From NCBI RefSeq assembly GCF_907163125.1, contig NZ_OU015319.1:620001-684000 (forward strand): a stretch of DNA of 64,000 bases, in the 5' to 3' direction. The notes beneath the pieces are model-generated. The model ran no database searches. It was not told where the DNA came from and saw only the letters and a list, made by a program, of their open reading frames with translations. The translations under genes and the position numbers were made by a program. Positions 1 to 8,217 of the stretch are shown here, piece after piece. This DNA comes from Cloacibacterium caeni (GTDB lineage: Bacteria; Bacteroidota; Bacteroidia; Flavobacteriales; Weeksellaceae). Positions within the stretch are counted from its first letter, which is position 1, and every line of letters begins with the position of its first letter.

Positions 1-477
1 ATTCCTCATTTGACGAATGCTCACAACTATTCTAATAACTCTTTGCCTATCTACCATTTTTTATGCGATTATAGTAAACAAAAAATTAGGACAAGTTTAT
101 TTTTTGATTGGGGTGGATTGTCAAAAATTTATGATTTCTTGCCAAGAGTTGAATATGAAAATATAATCCTTTCAAAAGCTCAATGGAAAATTAATTCTGA
201 GCAAATTAAAATTTTTAATTCAATTATTCTATCTGAAAATATGGAACACTTGTTTCAAAAAATTGAAGAGTGGAGAAAATTAAAGCAAATTCCACAATGG
301 ATTCAATGGGTGCAAGGAGATAATACTTTGGCAGTTAATTTACAAAACTTCGATTTAGTTCAAATGTTTTTTTCATCTGTTAAAAATGAAAAAGAAATTA
401 TTATTGAAGAGTTTTTAATTAATGATAAGTCTGATTATGTTCATCAATTTGTGTTTTCACTTTATAAAGATTTATAA
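1..477 (+). CDS. Lantibiotic dehydratase (LanB, glutamylation domain), C-terminal part, cut by window edge
   Basis: The reading frame is open from base 1, so this is the 3' end of a larger gene and the apparent TTG start at 10 is not real. The visible 158 residues carry signature blocks of the LanB N-terminal (glutamylation) domain: a PHLTNAHNYS block, SLPIYHFLCD, FFDWGG, and FLPRVEYENIILSKAQW near the middle. In class I lanthipeptide biosynthesis this domain transfers glutamate from glutamyl-tRNA to Ser/Thr of the precursor. The protein ends after this domain, and the elimination domain is a separate gene 5 bases downstream. This is a split LanB, as known for pinensin-type clusters of Bacteroidetes. 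Confidence 0.85.
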   Translation: MPHLTNAHNYSNNSLPIYHFLCDYSKQKIRTSLFFDWGGLSKIYDFLPRVEYENIILSKAQWKINSEQIKIFNSIILSENMEHLFQKIEEWRKLKQIPQWIQWVQGDNTLAVNLQNFDLVQMFFSSVKNEKEIIIEEFLINDKSDYVHQFVFSLYKDL

Positions 478-482
478 ACAAA

Positions 483-1310
483 ATGTCTGAAAGTAGAATA
501 TTTTATCCAGGAAGTGAATGGTTATATTTTAAGATTTATACAGGAGTTAAAACTTCTGAATTTCTTTTGGAAGTGATAAAGCCATTTGTTGAACAATTAC
601 AGAATGAAAATAAGATTAAAAAGTGGTTTTTTATAAGGTATAACGACCCGAAACCACATTTAAGAATAAGATTTAATATTAGTAACCTTAACAACTATAA
701 TTATATTTTGGGAAAAATTAATTCTCTATTTGGAGAATATTTGAATTCTGGAGAGATTTCGAATATAATTATTGACACTTATAAAAGAGAACTTGAACGG
801 TATGGAGAAAATACAATAGAATATGCAGAGGAAATCTTTTTTAGAAGCAGTGAATTGATTCTAAAATTTTTAGAATACGATGATGAAGAGAAAATAATGG
901 TTGCTTTATTTTATATTGATTTTATTTTTTCTGAATTAGGATTATCAAATGAAGAGAAAATAAATTGGATTAAGAATTTTGATAATGCTTTTAAGACAGA
1001 ATTTAATGCGGACAAAAATTTAAATAATCAATTAAAGAGAAAGTATATAGATTTTCAGCCTAAATATTTTGAATTTATTAAGTCAAATGAGTTTAAAGAC
1101 ATTAGGAACTTAATCACAAATAATATTTCAGACATTCATATTGTTATTGAAAAAATTTTAGAATTGAAAAAGAAAGAGTGTTTGAACGTAGGAATGATAG
1201 ATTTTTTTCAAAGTATTTTTCATATGCACATCAATAGACTATTTGTTTCTAATCAAAGATTGTTTGAAATGATTATTTATGATCATTTGTTGAGGTTTTA
1301 TAAAGCATAG
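483..1310 (+). CDS. Stand-alone LanB elimination domain (thiopeptide-type bacteriocin biosynthesis / SpaB C-terminal family)
   Basis: A 275-residue protein with the N-terminal pattern of the SpaB_C family: YPGSEWLYFKIYTG near residue 8, then KKWFFIRYNDPKPHLRIRF around residues 45-64. In full-length LanB this C-terminal domain removes glutamate from glutamylated Ser/Thr to leave dehydroalanine or dehydrobutyrine. The length suits a free-standing domain, and the gene lies 5 bases after the glutamylation gene, so the two probably form one enzyme. A 216-base gap separates it from the precursor gene. Very AT-rich. The family call is secure; activity on this particular precursor is inferred. Confidence 0.85.
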   Translation: MSESRIFYPGSEWLYFKIYTGVKTSEFLLEVIKPFVEQLQNENKIKKWFFIRYNDPKPHLRIRFNISNLNNYNYILGKINSLFGEYLNSGEISNIIIDTYKRELERYGENTIEYAEEIFFRSSELILKFLEYDDEEKIMVALFYIDFIFSELGLSNEEKINWIKNFDNAFKTEFNADKNLNNQLKRKYIDFQPKYFEFIKSNEFKDIRNLITNNISDIHIVIEKILELKKKECLNVGMIDFFQSIFHMHINRLFVSNQRLFEMIIYDHLLRFYKA

Positions 1311-1389
1311 AATGTCAATCTATTAAGGCAAATAGATGGCTTGTTATTAACCAAAATTTATCAATTTCGGTATGCTTTTATTGGATTTA

Positions 1390-1397
1390 TATATTTG
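1390..1397 (+). promoter_or_regulatory. Candidate Bacteroidetes -7 element upstream of the precursor peptide
   Basis: TATATTTG matches the TAnnTTTG element of Bacteroidetes promoters. It lies about 130 bases before the precursor ATG, so the leader would be long. That leader contains a Shine-Dalgarno-like AGGAGGT near 1451 with no start codon after it. No clear -33 TTG at the right spacing is visible. Confidence 0.4.
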
Positions 1398-1526
1398 AAT
1401 TTTCAATTTTGGAAAAATAAAAAACACAAATGATTTTGTTAAAAAAATCAGGAGGTAAAATATAATAACAATAAAAGCGGTATCCGAAAAGCTTATAGAG
1501 TAGGGAAAATTTAAAAAGAAATCACT

Positions 1527-1736
1527 ATGAAAAAAAACAAAAACAACTTTTTTGTATCAAAAGATACAAGTAAAGAAAAACTTCAAAATGTTTTTTCTAC
1601 ATTATCTCAAAAACAACTAATTGATATCAAAGGAGGTATGGTAGAAGAAGAAGAAGAAGAAGATGGTTTAGATTGGAAAAACTATGCTGAGAGCACTTCA
1701 TACAATAGAGCAAGACCAGTAAAACCAAAAATATAA
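1527..1736 (+). CDS. RiPP precursor peptide with GG leader and Cys-free core
   Basis: A 69-residue peptide. Residues 1-37 look like a double-glycine leader (LSQKQLIDIKGG, glycines 36-37), as cut by C39 peptidase transporters. The proposed core, residues 38-69, starts MV, has six Glu in a row from a GAA repeat, and ends in a W/Y/S/T/R-rich tail with W50-K51-N52, Y53-A54-E55, S56-T57-S58 and Y59-N60-R61. There is no cysteine, so lanthionine rings cannot form. Dehydration of Ser/Thr and aromatic crosslinks by the adjacent radical SAM enzyme are the plausible modifications. It sits between the LanB-type genes and the maturase and is followed by a hairpin terminator. The precursor role is inferred from leader, size and position. 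Confidence 0.8.
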   Translation: MKKNKNNFFVSKDTSKEKLQNVFSTLSQKQLIDIKGGMVEEEEEEDGLDWKNYAESTSYNRARPVKPKI

Positions 1737-1765
1737 AAAAAATTAGACTCTTAATTTTTGAAAAC

Positions 1766-1790
1766 AAAGCGTTCTATGGGACGCTTTTTT
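1766..1790 (+). terminator. Hairpin terminator between precursor and maturase (probably leaky)
   Basis: AAAGCGTTC, loop TATG, then GGACGCTTT (one G-T pair) followed by a T run. It ends 11 bases before the maturase ATG. Placed inside the operon, it probably attenuates rather than stops, giving more precursor than enzyme. Confidence 0.7.
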
Positions 1791-1801
1791 AATAATATCA
1801 T

Positions 1802-3007
1802 ATGAAAATTAATTCGATTGTTTTAAAGACCGCAAGTTTGTGTAATTTAAATTGCTCTTATTGTTATGTTTATAATAAAGGTGACGATACATATAAAAAT
1901 ATGCCCAAAATTTTTGCAAAATCACTAATTCCTATTTTGCTTAAAAGAATTCTAGAATATATGGAAAAAAAAGATTTAAAAAAATATAATATAATCTTTC
2001 ATGGAGGAGAGCCACTATTAGCTGGCATAGAATATTACAAATATTTTATAAGTGAATATCAAAGAACCTTTAAAGATACATTTAAAGAGATTAACTTTAT
2101 TATGCAAACTAATGGTACTTTGTTAAATGAAAAATATGTTCATGATTTAAATAAATTAAGTATAAGCATTGGAATAAGTATGGATGGCACAGAAAAAACA
2201 AATTCAAAATATAGGGTATATCATAATAATAAATCTTCTTATAAAGAAATTAAAAATGGGATTGATTTATGTAATATGATATTAGGAAACTCAGGGGTAC
2301 TTTCAGTGATAAATATTGAAGATAAACCTTCAGATGTTTATGATCAATATAAAAAACTAAAAATCAGTTTTGTAAATTTACTCTTTCCGGATGAAAACCA
2401 TGATACAATTATCATTAACGATACTAGAGGCAAAATAGGCAAATGGCTTGTGGAGATGTTTAATTTGTGGTTTTTTGATAAATCTGCAGAAAGACCAGAA
2501 ATTCTTTTATTTTCAACATTGATAAAATTAATCTTATCATTGCCAGAAGGAAATGATGTAATGGGAAAAAGATTTGGAGCTACTATGATAATTGAAACAA
2601 ATGGAGATATACAAACCAATGATACCCTACGAGTTAGTAAACCTGGAATAACTCACTCAAAATTTAATATAAATAAAGATAATCTTGATTCTATTGAAAA
2701 TATAAAACTAGCTGAATTATATTATTATGCGCATCATCGTTTACCTTTTATGTGTCAAAACTGTGATTTAGAAGAAATTTGTGCAGGAGGTTATCTTGTT
2801 AATAGATATAGTAAAAAGAATGGATTCAATAATGAGTCAGTGTATTGTGAGGATTTAGCAGAGTTTATTTGTCATGTTCAGAATATTATTGCAGTAGAAA
2901 TTTATGATGAATTGAAATTAGAAAAATTAAATTTGTCAAACTTAATTAATAACATACGTTTTAATAAAGCTAAATATCATGAAAATATATATTTACAAAG
3001 TTTTTAG
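1802..3007 (+). CDS. Radical SAM/SPASM peptide maturase, probably cyclophane-forming
   Basis: A 401-residue enzyme. C14, C18 and C21 form the CxxxCxxC motif that binds the radical SAM [4Fe-4S] cluster. FHGGEPLLAG near residue 70 is the GGEP motif that contacts SAM. The C-terminus has a SPASM-like cysteine set, C318, C321, C327 and C349, in the pattern CxxC-x5-CAGG...SVYCEDL, typical of FxsB/GrrM-like maturases that crosslink aromatic side chains to nearby carbons. The gene directly follows the precursor and overlaps the next gene by 29 bases. Family membership is clear. The cyclophane chemistry is inferred from the SPASM pattern and the aromatic W-x-N and Y-x-R triplets of the precursor. Confidence 0.85.
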   Translation: MKINSIVLKTASLCNLNCSYCYVYNKGDDTYKNMPKIFAKSLIPILLKRILEYMEKKDLKKYNIIFHGGEPLLAGIEYYKYFISEYQRTFKDTFKEINFIMQTNGTLLNEKYVHDLNKLSISIGISMDGTEKTNSKYRVYHNNKSSYKEIKNGIDLCNMILGNSGVLSVINIEDKPSDVYDQYKKLKISFVNLLFPDENHDTIIINDTRGKIGKWLVEMFNLWFFDKSAERPEILLFSTLIKLILSLPEGNDVMGKRFGATMIIETNGDIQTNDTLRVSKPGITHSKFNINKDNLDSIENIKLAELYYYAHHRLPFMCQNCDLEEICAGGYLVNRYSKKNGFNNESVYCEDLAEFICHVQNIIAVEIYDELKLEKLNLSNLINNIRFNKAKYHENIYLQSF

Positions 3008-3971
3008 TTTATTTTTATTCCTTTTTTCTGTTTTTTCTTTTTCCCAGAAATTTATTGAAAAATTTGAAATTGATTCTATTACATATTTGCATAAAGAAAT
3101 TAAAAAAAAGAAACGGATTGTTAATTTTATAGAAGCTACTAATAACGACAATAATCCAAAAGATTTAATAATTTTTATACAAGGTTCAAATGTTACACCG
3201 CTAATTTCTGAAGATGAAGGGGGTAAATTTTTAATTATTCCTTTTGAAATTAAAAATTATTTAAAAGATAATTTGTTTTTATTTGTCTCTAAACCTTTTA
3301 TTCCGATTTTCAAAAATGCTAAAGATTTAGATGAAAATTATAATATTATTGATAAAAAAATTCTATACGATTATCAAAAGTTAAATACACTTAATGTCTT
3401 ATTATCAGATATTTACGAAATTATTAAAAAATATAGTAAAAGCCCAAATGTAAGAAATATATATATAATTGGGCATTCTCAAGGAGCAAGAATAGCGGCC
3501 GCCCTTAACGAAAAAAAAATAAAAAAGACTGCCATATTATCGGTGAATTTATATGGTCGCTTTCAGGAAGAAATTTCTAATTTAAGATTTAATAATTTAT
3601 TAAATAAGCAATACTTAAAAGATGGGGATGCCATCTATAGCAATTATAAAAATTTAAAGAATGCTGTTTTAATTGGAAATGATGAAAATACATTGTCTAA
3701 TATATCATATAAATCCTTTTCTTTTCCCACAACTATAAGTTTTCTTGTAAAAAAACAGAACCCAGTATTAATTGTTTATGGAGGAAAGGATGTTGGGGTT
3801 TCTTTTTCTAATGATTTGGCTAGATTTGAGTTTTTGAATAATCGAAAAGATAATATTTTCTTTAAGGTTTATAATAAATTAAACCATAATTTTGAAGAGG
3901 AAAATGAAAAAGAAAAGAAGTTTTATTGGCAAGAAGTATTTGAAGATGTAATTATTTGGTTAAAACAGTAA
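2979..3971 (+). CDS. Secreted alpha/beta hydrolase of the RiPP cluster
   Basis: A 330-residue protein with an N-terminal hydrophobic signal peptide (about residues 6-22) and an alpha/beta-hydrolase nucleophile elbow, GHSQG, with Ser167. A likely acid is D271 (YGGKD) and a likely histidine is H303 (LNHNF), which completes a Ser-Asp-His triad. It overlaps the maturase by 29 bases and is followed one base later by the transporter gene, so it belongs to the operon. It could trim the exported peptide, act as an esterase on it, or give immunity. The sequence does not say which. Confidence 0.7.
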   Translation: MKIYIYKVFSLFLFLFSVFSFSQKFIEKFEIDSITYLHKEIKKKKRIVNFIEATNNDNNPKDLIIFIQGSNVTPLISEDEGGKFLIIPFEIKNYLKDNLFLFVSKPFIPIFKNAKDLDENYNIIDKKILYDYQKLNTLNVLLSDIYEIIKKYSKSPNVRNIYIIGHSQGARIAAALNEKKIKKTAILSVNLYGRFQEEISNLRFNNLLNKQYLKDGDAIYSNYKNLKNAVLIGNDENTLSNISYKSFSFPTTISFLVKKQNPVLIVYGGKDVGVSFSNDLARFEFLNNRKDNIFFKVYNKLNHNFEEENEKEKKFYWQEVFEDVIIWLKQ

Positions 3972-3972
3972 T

Positions 3973-6168
3973 TTGAAAAAACTATTTCCATTTTATAAAC
4001 AGCCAGACGCTAAAGATTGTGGGCCAACCTGTCTCCGTATTATTTCAAAATATTATGGAAAATCTATTCCTTTACAGCAAATTCGCGTTATTACTGAGAC
4101 AACAAGAGAAGGTAGTAGCTTATTAGGGTTAAGTGATGCAGCAGAAAAATTAGGTTTCAAAAGTTTGGGGGTGCAGATTAATTTCAAAACCTTATTTGAA
4201 GAGGTTCCATTACCCTGCGTAGTTCATTGGAATAAGAAACATTTTGTTGTAGTTTATAAAATTGATAAATCAGAAAATGTATATGTTTCAGACCCAAGTT
4301 TTGGCTTATTGACCTATACTAAAGCGGAATTTATCAAACACTGGATTGGTAATAATTCTAATGAAAATACGGAGGAAGGTATTGCTCTTTTATTTGAAAC
4401 TACATCTTCTTTCTTCAAAAATGATTTTGATGAACTTGAAAATAAGGCAAACTTTTCTTTCCTTTCCAAATACCTTTTTAAATATAAACCCTTAGTAATT
4501 CAACTTTCGGTTGGTTTATTTATAGGAAGTATAATGTCGTTAATCTTTCCTTTTCTAACCCAAAGCATTATAGATATTGGTATACAAAATCAGGATATTA
4601 ATTTCATCTATTTGGTTTTGTTAGCGCAGTTAATGCTTTTTTTTGGGAAAATTGGAATAGAAATTATTAGAGGTTGGATTTTTCTTCACCTTTCCACAAG
4701 AATTAGTATTTCTATTATTTCAGATTTCTTTATCAAATTAATGAAGCTTCCCATTAGTTTTTTCGATACCAGAATGACGGGGGACATTATGCAGAGAATT
4801 AATGATCACCATAGAATAGAACAACTTCTTACCAATTCTTCTCTCAATACTTTATTTTCGTTAGTTAATCTGATTATTTTCAGCATTGTTTTACTGTTTT
4901 ATGATTACAGACTATTTCTAGTTTATTTGATTGGAGCGGTTTTCTATATTATCTGGATTACCTTTTTTCTTAATAAAAGAAAAGAATTAGACTATAAAAG
5001 ATTTTCGCAGGTTTCCCAAGAGCAAAGTAAAGTGATTGAACTTATCAATGGTATGCAGGAAATCAAAATGCATAATGCCGAAAAACAAAAACGTTGGGGT
5101 TGGGAATTTTTGCAAGTCAAGTTGTTTAAATTAAGAATAAAATCACTTTCATTAGAACAATGGCAATCAGTTGGGGGAAGTTTTATTAATCAAATGAAAG
5201 ATATTCTAGTCAGTTTTCTATCTGCGAAATTAGTTTTAAGTGGAAATTTGACTTTAGGAATGATGCTTTCAGTTCAATATATAATTGGTCAATTAAACAG
5301 TCCTCTAATGCAGCTGATTGATTTTATAAAGCAATACCAAGATGCATCTATTTCACTGGAAAGGCTTGCAGAAATTCACGATAAAGAAGATGAAGAAAAT
5401 ACTGAGGAACATTATGCTTCTGAAATCCCTAAAAAAGATATTGAAATCGAAAATGTTTCTTTTAGATATATTGGTTCTGACCAATTTGTTTTTGAAAATT
5501 TAAACCTCACAATTCCTCATCAAAAAACCACAGCAATCGTGGGAGCTAGTGGAAGTGGTAAAACTACTCTACTCAAATTATTAATGAAATTTTATGAGCC
5601 TAATAAAGGCGAAATAAAAATAGGAAACACCAATATCAAAAACATTTCTCCTAGATTTTGGCGAGAACATTGTGGTGTTGTTATGCAAGATGGTTATGTT
5701 TTCAATGACACAATAGCTGAAAATATTGCTGTCGGGGAAGATTACATTGATAAACAAAAACTTAGAAAAGCAGTGGAAATTGCAAACATCAAAGATTTTA
5801 TTGAAGAATTACCGTTAAGTTATAACACTAAAATAGGTAATGAAGGAATCGGAATAAGTGGTGGACAAAAACAAAGACTTTTCATTGCTCGAGCAGTATA
5901 TAAATCTCCAGAATATATTTTTTTTGATGAAGCTACTTCTGCTTTAGATGCCAATAATGAAAGAATCATTATGGAAAATCTAGAAAAATTTTTCAAAGGC
6001 AAGACCGCTATTGTAATTGCACATAGACTTTCTACCGTAAAACATGCAGATAAAATTATTGTTTTAGACAAAGGCAAAGTAGTAGAAGAAGGAAATCATA
6101 AAGAGCTTGTAGCACTTAGAGGAGAATATTACAGATTAGTAAAAAATCAATTAGAACTTGGAAACTAA
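3973..6168 (+). CDS. Peptidase-containing ABC transporter (C39 family) for the RiPP
   Basis: A 731-residue PCAT-type exporter. The N-terminal C39 peptidase has Q10, catalytic C16 in DCGPTC, H90 and D107 (SDPSFG), and should cut the leader after Gly-Gly. A six-helix membrane domain spans roughly residues 165-440. The ATPase has Walker A GASGSGKTT, signature ISGGQKQR and Walker B IFFDEATSALD. The start is TTG, one base after the hydrolase stop; it places the peptidase motif where the family has it. Its end overlaps the adaptor gene by 11 bases. Function: leader removal and export of the modified peptide across the inner membrane. Confidence 0.92.
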   Translation: MKKLFPFYKQPDAKDCGPTCLRIISKYYGKSIPLQQIRVITETTREGSSLLGLSDAAEKLGFKSLGVQINFKTLFEEVPLPCVVHWNKKHFVVVYKIDKSENVYVSDPSFGLLTYTKAEFIKHWIGNNSNENTEEGIALLFETTSSFFKNDFDELENKANFSFLSKYLFKYKPLVIQLSVGLFIGSIMSLIFPFLTQSIIDIGIQNQDINFIYLVLLAQLMLFFGKIGIEIIRGWIFLHLSTRISISIISDFFIKLMKLPISFFDTRMTGDIMQRINDHHRIEQLLTNSSLNTLFSLVNLIIFSIVLLFYDYRLFLVYLIGAVFYIIWITFFLNKRKELDYKRFSQVSQEQSKVIELINGMQEIKMHNAEKQKRWGWEFLQVKLFKLRIKSLSLEQWQSVGGSFINQMKDILVSFLSAKLVLSGNLTLGMMLSVQYIIGQLNSPLMQLIDFIKQYQDASISLERLAEIHDKEDEENTEEHYASEIPKKDIEIENVSFRYIGSDQFVFENLNLTIPHQKTTAIVGASGSGKTTLLKLLMKFYEPNKGEIKIGNTNIKNISPRFWREHCGVVMQDGYVFNDTIAENIAVGEDYIDKQKLRKAVEIANIKDFIEELPLSYNTKIGNEGIGISGGQKQRLFIARAVYKSPEYIFFDEATSALDANNERIIMENLEKFFKGKTAIVIAHRLSTVKHADKIIVLDKGKVVEEGNHKELVALRGEYYRLVKNQLELGN

Positions 6169-7462
6169 AAAAGACATATTAGACAATTTAGAACTACGTT
6201 CAGAAAGCGTACAAGACATTCTTACAAGACCACCACATTGGATGATTCGTTGGGGGAATACTATTATTTTTGGATGTTTAACAATGGTTTTATTAATGAG
6301 CTATTTCATAAAATATCCAGAGTTTGTACCAGCTCCAATTATAGTAACCTCCCAAAATCCGCCTGAAAAGCTATTGTCAAGGACAAATTCTAAAATTGAA
6401 AAAATATTTATTAAAGATCATCAAGAAGTTAAAAAAGGTGATGTTTTAATGATTTTACAATCAACAGCCAACTATAGTGATGTATTAAAACTCAAAAAAA
6501 TTGTTGATTCTATTTCGCCTAATCAAATATTCAATTTTCCATTAAGTGAAACTTCAAAATTCAAATTAGGAGATTTACAAAGCGACTATAATTCTTTTGC
6601 AAAAGCTTTTCAGGATGAAAGATTGTTTTCAAGACTAAAACCTTATGCTCCAGAAGATATTGCAACTAGCCAAAGTCTATCAGAAAGTAGAGGAAGAATT
6701 GCCACATTACAACAACAATTGAATTTAGAAAATGCTAAATTTGATTTAACCAAGAAAAATTATGAACGTTCTCAACAACTCTTTAATCAAGGAGTAATTG
6801 CTAAGATGGAATTGGAAAATGAAAGAATAAAATATCTTCAAGCCCAACAAAATGTAAAAAGTATAATGCTTTCAATTTCTCAATTAGAAGAGTCTCTTAA
6901 TAATTTAAATAAAACAAAAAGTGGTGTCGCAATAAATTCTGAAAAGGATAAAATCAATTATTCTTCTCAAACTCTACAACTTTTTGAACAATTGAGAAAA
7001 TCTTTGAAGCAATGGGAACAAAACTATTTGATTATTTCTTCAACAAATGGAACGGTGAGTTTTCAGCAATTTTTGGGAGAAAACCAATTTGTAAAAACAG
7101 ATGAAGCAATACTATCTATTTTACCAACAAATAAAGAAGCTCTAGTAGGCAGAATGTCTATTCCATCTATAAATTCTGGAAAAGTAATTTCAGGACAAAA
7201 AGTTCTTATAAAACTCGATAACTATCGCTACCAAGAATTTGGTATTGTAGAAGGTAGAGTTCAAAATATCTCTCTAACTCCAGATGATAATGGCAATTAT
7301 TATGTTGATGTTATTTTACCTAAAGGATTGAAAACTTCTTATAATAAAACTCTTACTTTTGACAAAGAACTAAAAGGCAATGCAGAAATTGTAACCCAAG
7401 ATTTAAGATTAATTGAGCGTTTCTTCTATCAAATTAGAAAATTATTGGGGTATCAATCATAA
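6158..7462 (+). CDS. HlyD-family membrane fusion protein (RiPP exporter adaptor)
   Basis: A 434-residue protein with one N-terminal membrane helix (about residues 33-51), a lipoyl-like half (IEKIFIKDHQEVKKGDVLM), a long coiled-coil region (about residues 165-250) and a second lipoyl/beta-barrel region. This is the adaptor that links the ABC exporter to an outer-membrane channel. The TTG start lies inside the last codons of the transporter gene (11-base overlap), so the two are translationally coupled. No channel gene is present here; a chromosomal TolC homologue may serve. Last gene of the cluster. Confidence 0.88.
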   Translation: METKKDILDNLELRSESVQDILTRPPHWMIRWGNTIIFGCLTMVLLMSYFIKYPEFVPAPIIVTSQNPPEKLLSRTNSKIEKIFIKDHQEVKKGDVLMILQSTANYSDVLKLKKIVDSISPNQIFNFPLSETSKFKLGDLQSDYNSFAKAFQDERLFSRLKPYAPEDIATSQSLSESRGRIATLQQQLNLENAKFDLTKKNYERSQQLFNQGVIAKMELENERIKYLQAQQNVKSIMLSISQLEESLNNLNKTKSGVAINSEKDKINYSSQTLQLFEQLRKSLKQWEQNYLIISSTNGTVSFQQFLGENQFVKTDEAILSILPTNKEALVGRMSIPSINSGKVISGQKVLIKLDNYRYQEFGIVEGRVQNISLTPDDNGNYYVDVILPKGLKTSYNKTLTFDKELKGNAEIVTQDLRLIERFFYQIRKLLGYQS

Positions 7463-7900
7463 TATGAATTACTAATCTTTAAAAATCAAATCAGCTCATG
7501 GTAGAGCCTGCTTACAAAACCTGTTTAAAATTTACCCAGCTGTTATAAAAATAAGAATAAATTCTATACAGGTTATTATTTTAACTATCATAAATTAAGC
7601 ATTTTTTATTACTCAACCCGCACAAAAAAGACACAGATTTTTCCTGTACATGAGTAATAAAGTTACAAACAGCTACTTGTGTAAAAATGTTATGGGGAGC
7701 TTCATCAAACTTCACTCTGAATAAAAAAGAAGCATTCTATTTCTAAACCTCTATATATTTTATACAGTTATAACAAAAACCTGCGTAACTTCTACATGTC
7801 TTATTTATATACCTGCATATAAAATACACAGGCTCAAAATATTTTATTCAGAATTTTTCCTTTCAAAGCAATAAATTTCTAAAACATCTCATTATCAATA

Positions 7901-7947
7901 CCAAATAAGCTTTTTCAGAGCTCTGAAAATGATTATCTTTTATTTGG
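7901..7947. repeat. Nested inverted repeat around an 18-base perfect palindrome
   Basis: The palindrome TTTTCAGAGCTCTGAAAA spans 7912-7929. It is bracketed by CCAAATAA (7901-7908) and its exact complement TTATTTGG (7940-7947), offset by a few bases. This could be a protein-binding operator, an RNA hairpin or part of a transfer origin. No T run follows, so it is not a typical terminator. Confidence 0.6.
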
Positions 7948-8072
7948 CAAGATGTGTCTTTGTACCCACAAACTTTTCAAGTTTTGAGCCCAAAGACTCT
8001 CTTGCCTTTTTTGGAAAAGGAATGAAAAGCTACGGAACTTGCTTTTTTTATTAACAAATTGGATTTAATTTT

Positions 8073-8141
8073 CCAGATTAGTCCAAAATATTCTTTTTTA
8101 ATCTTTAGAGAATCCAGATTAATCCAAACTATTCTTATTTA
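8073..8141 (+). repeat. Imperfect 28-base direct repeat pair
   Basis: CCAGATTAGTCCAAAATATT begins at 8073 and CCAGATTAATCCAAACTATT at 8114. The two 28-base copies differ at three positions and start 41 bases apart, about four helical turns, so both would face the same side of the DNA. They end 77 bases before the surface-protein start codon, a position suited to an activator or repressor. Confidence 0.6.
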
Positions 8142-8217
8142 GCCCAAGCCCTTTGAATACTATTGTTTTAAAGATTTTTACCGCTCAATTTTGCTTCAGA
8201 ATTTTAATCAAAAAGAG

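Larger units (their letters stand above)
7463..8217. other. 755-base non-coding region with palindromes and direct repeats
   Basis: No open frame here looks like a gene. The region holds a nested inverted repeat (7901-7947), several short hairpin-capable stretches such as AACTTTTCAAGTT near 7972, and a 28-base imperfect direct repeat pair (8073-8141). It separates the RiPP cluster from the mobilisation genes, so it may contain regulatory sequence or the oriT of the element. Neither is proven. Confidence 0.6.

Noticed and set aside
1449-1460. AGGAGGT as a ribosome binding site for another small peptide before the precursor
   Set aside because: No start codon lies at a usable distance and no open frame of meaningful length follows.
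7491-7520. AGCTCATGGTAGAGC resembles a tRNA D-arm
   Set aside because: The following bases do not form an anticodon stem, T-arm or acceptor stem, so this is at best a remnant or chance match.
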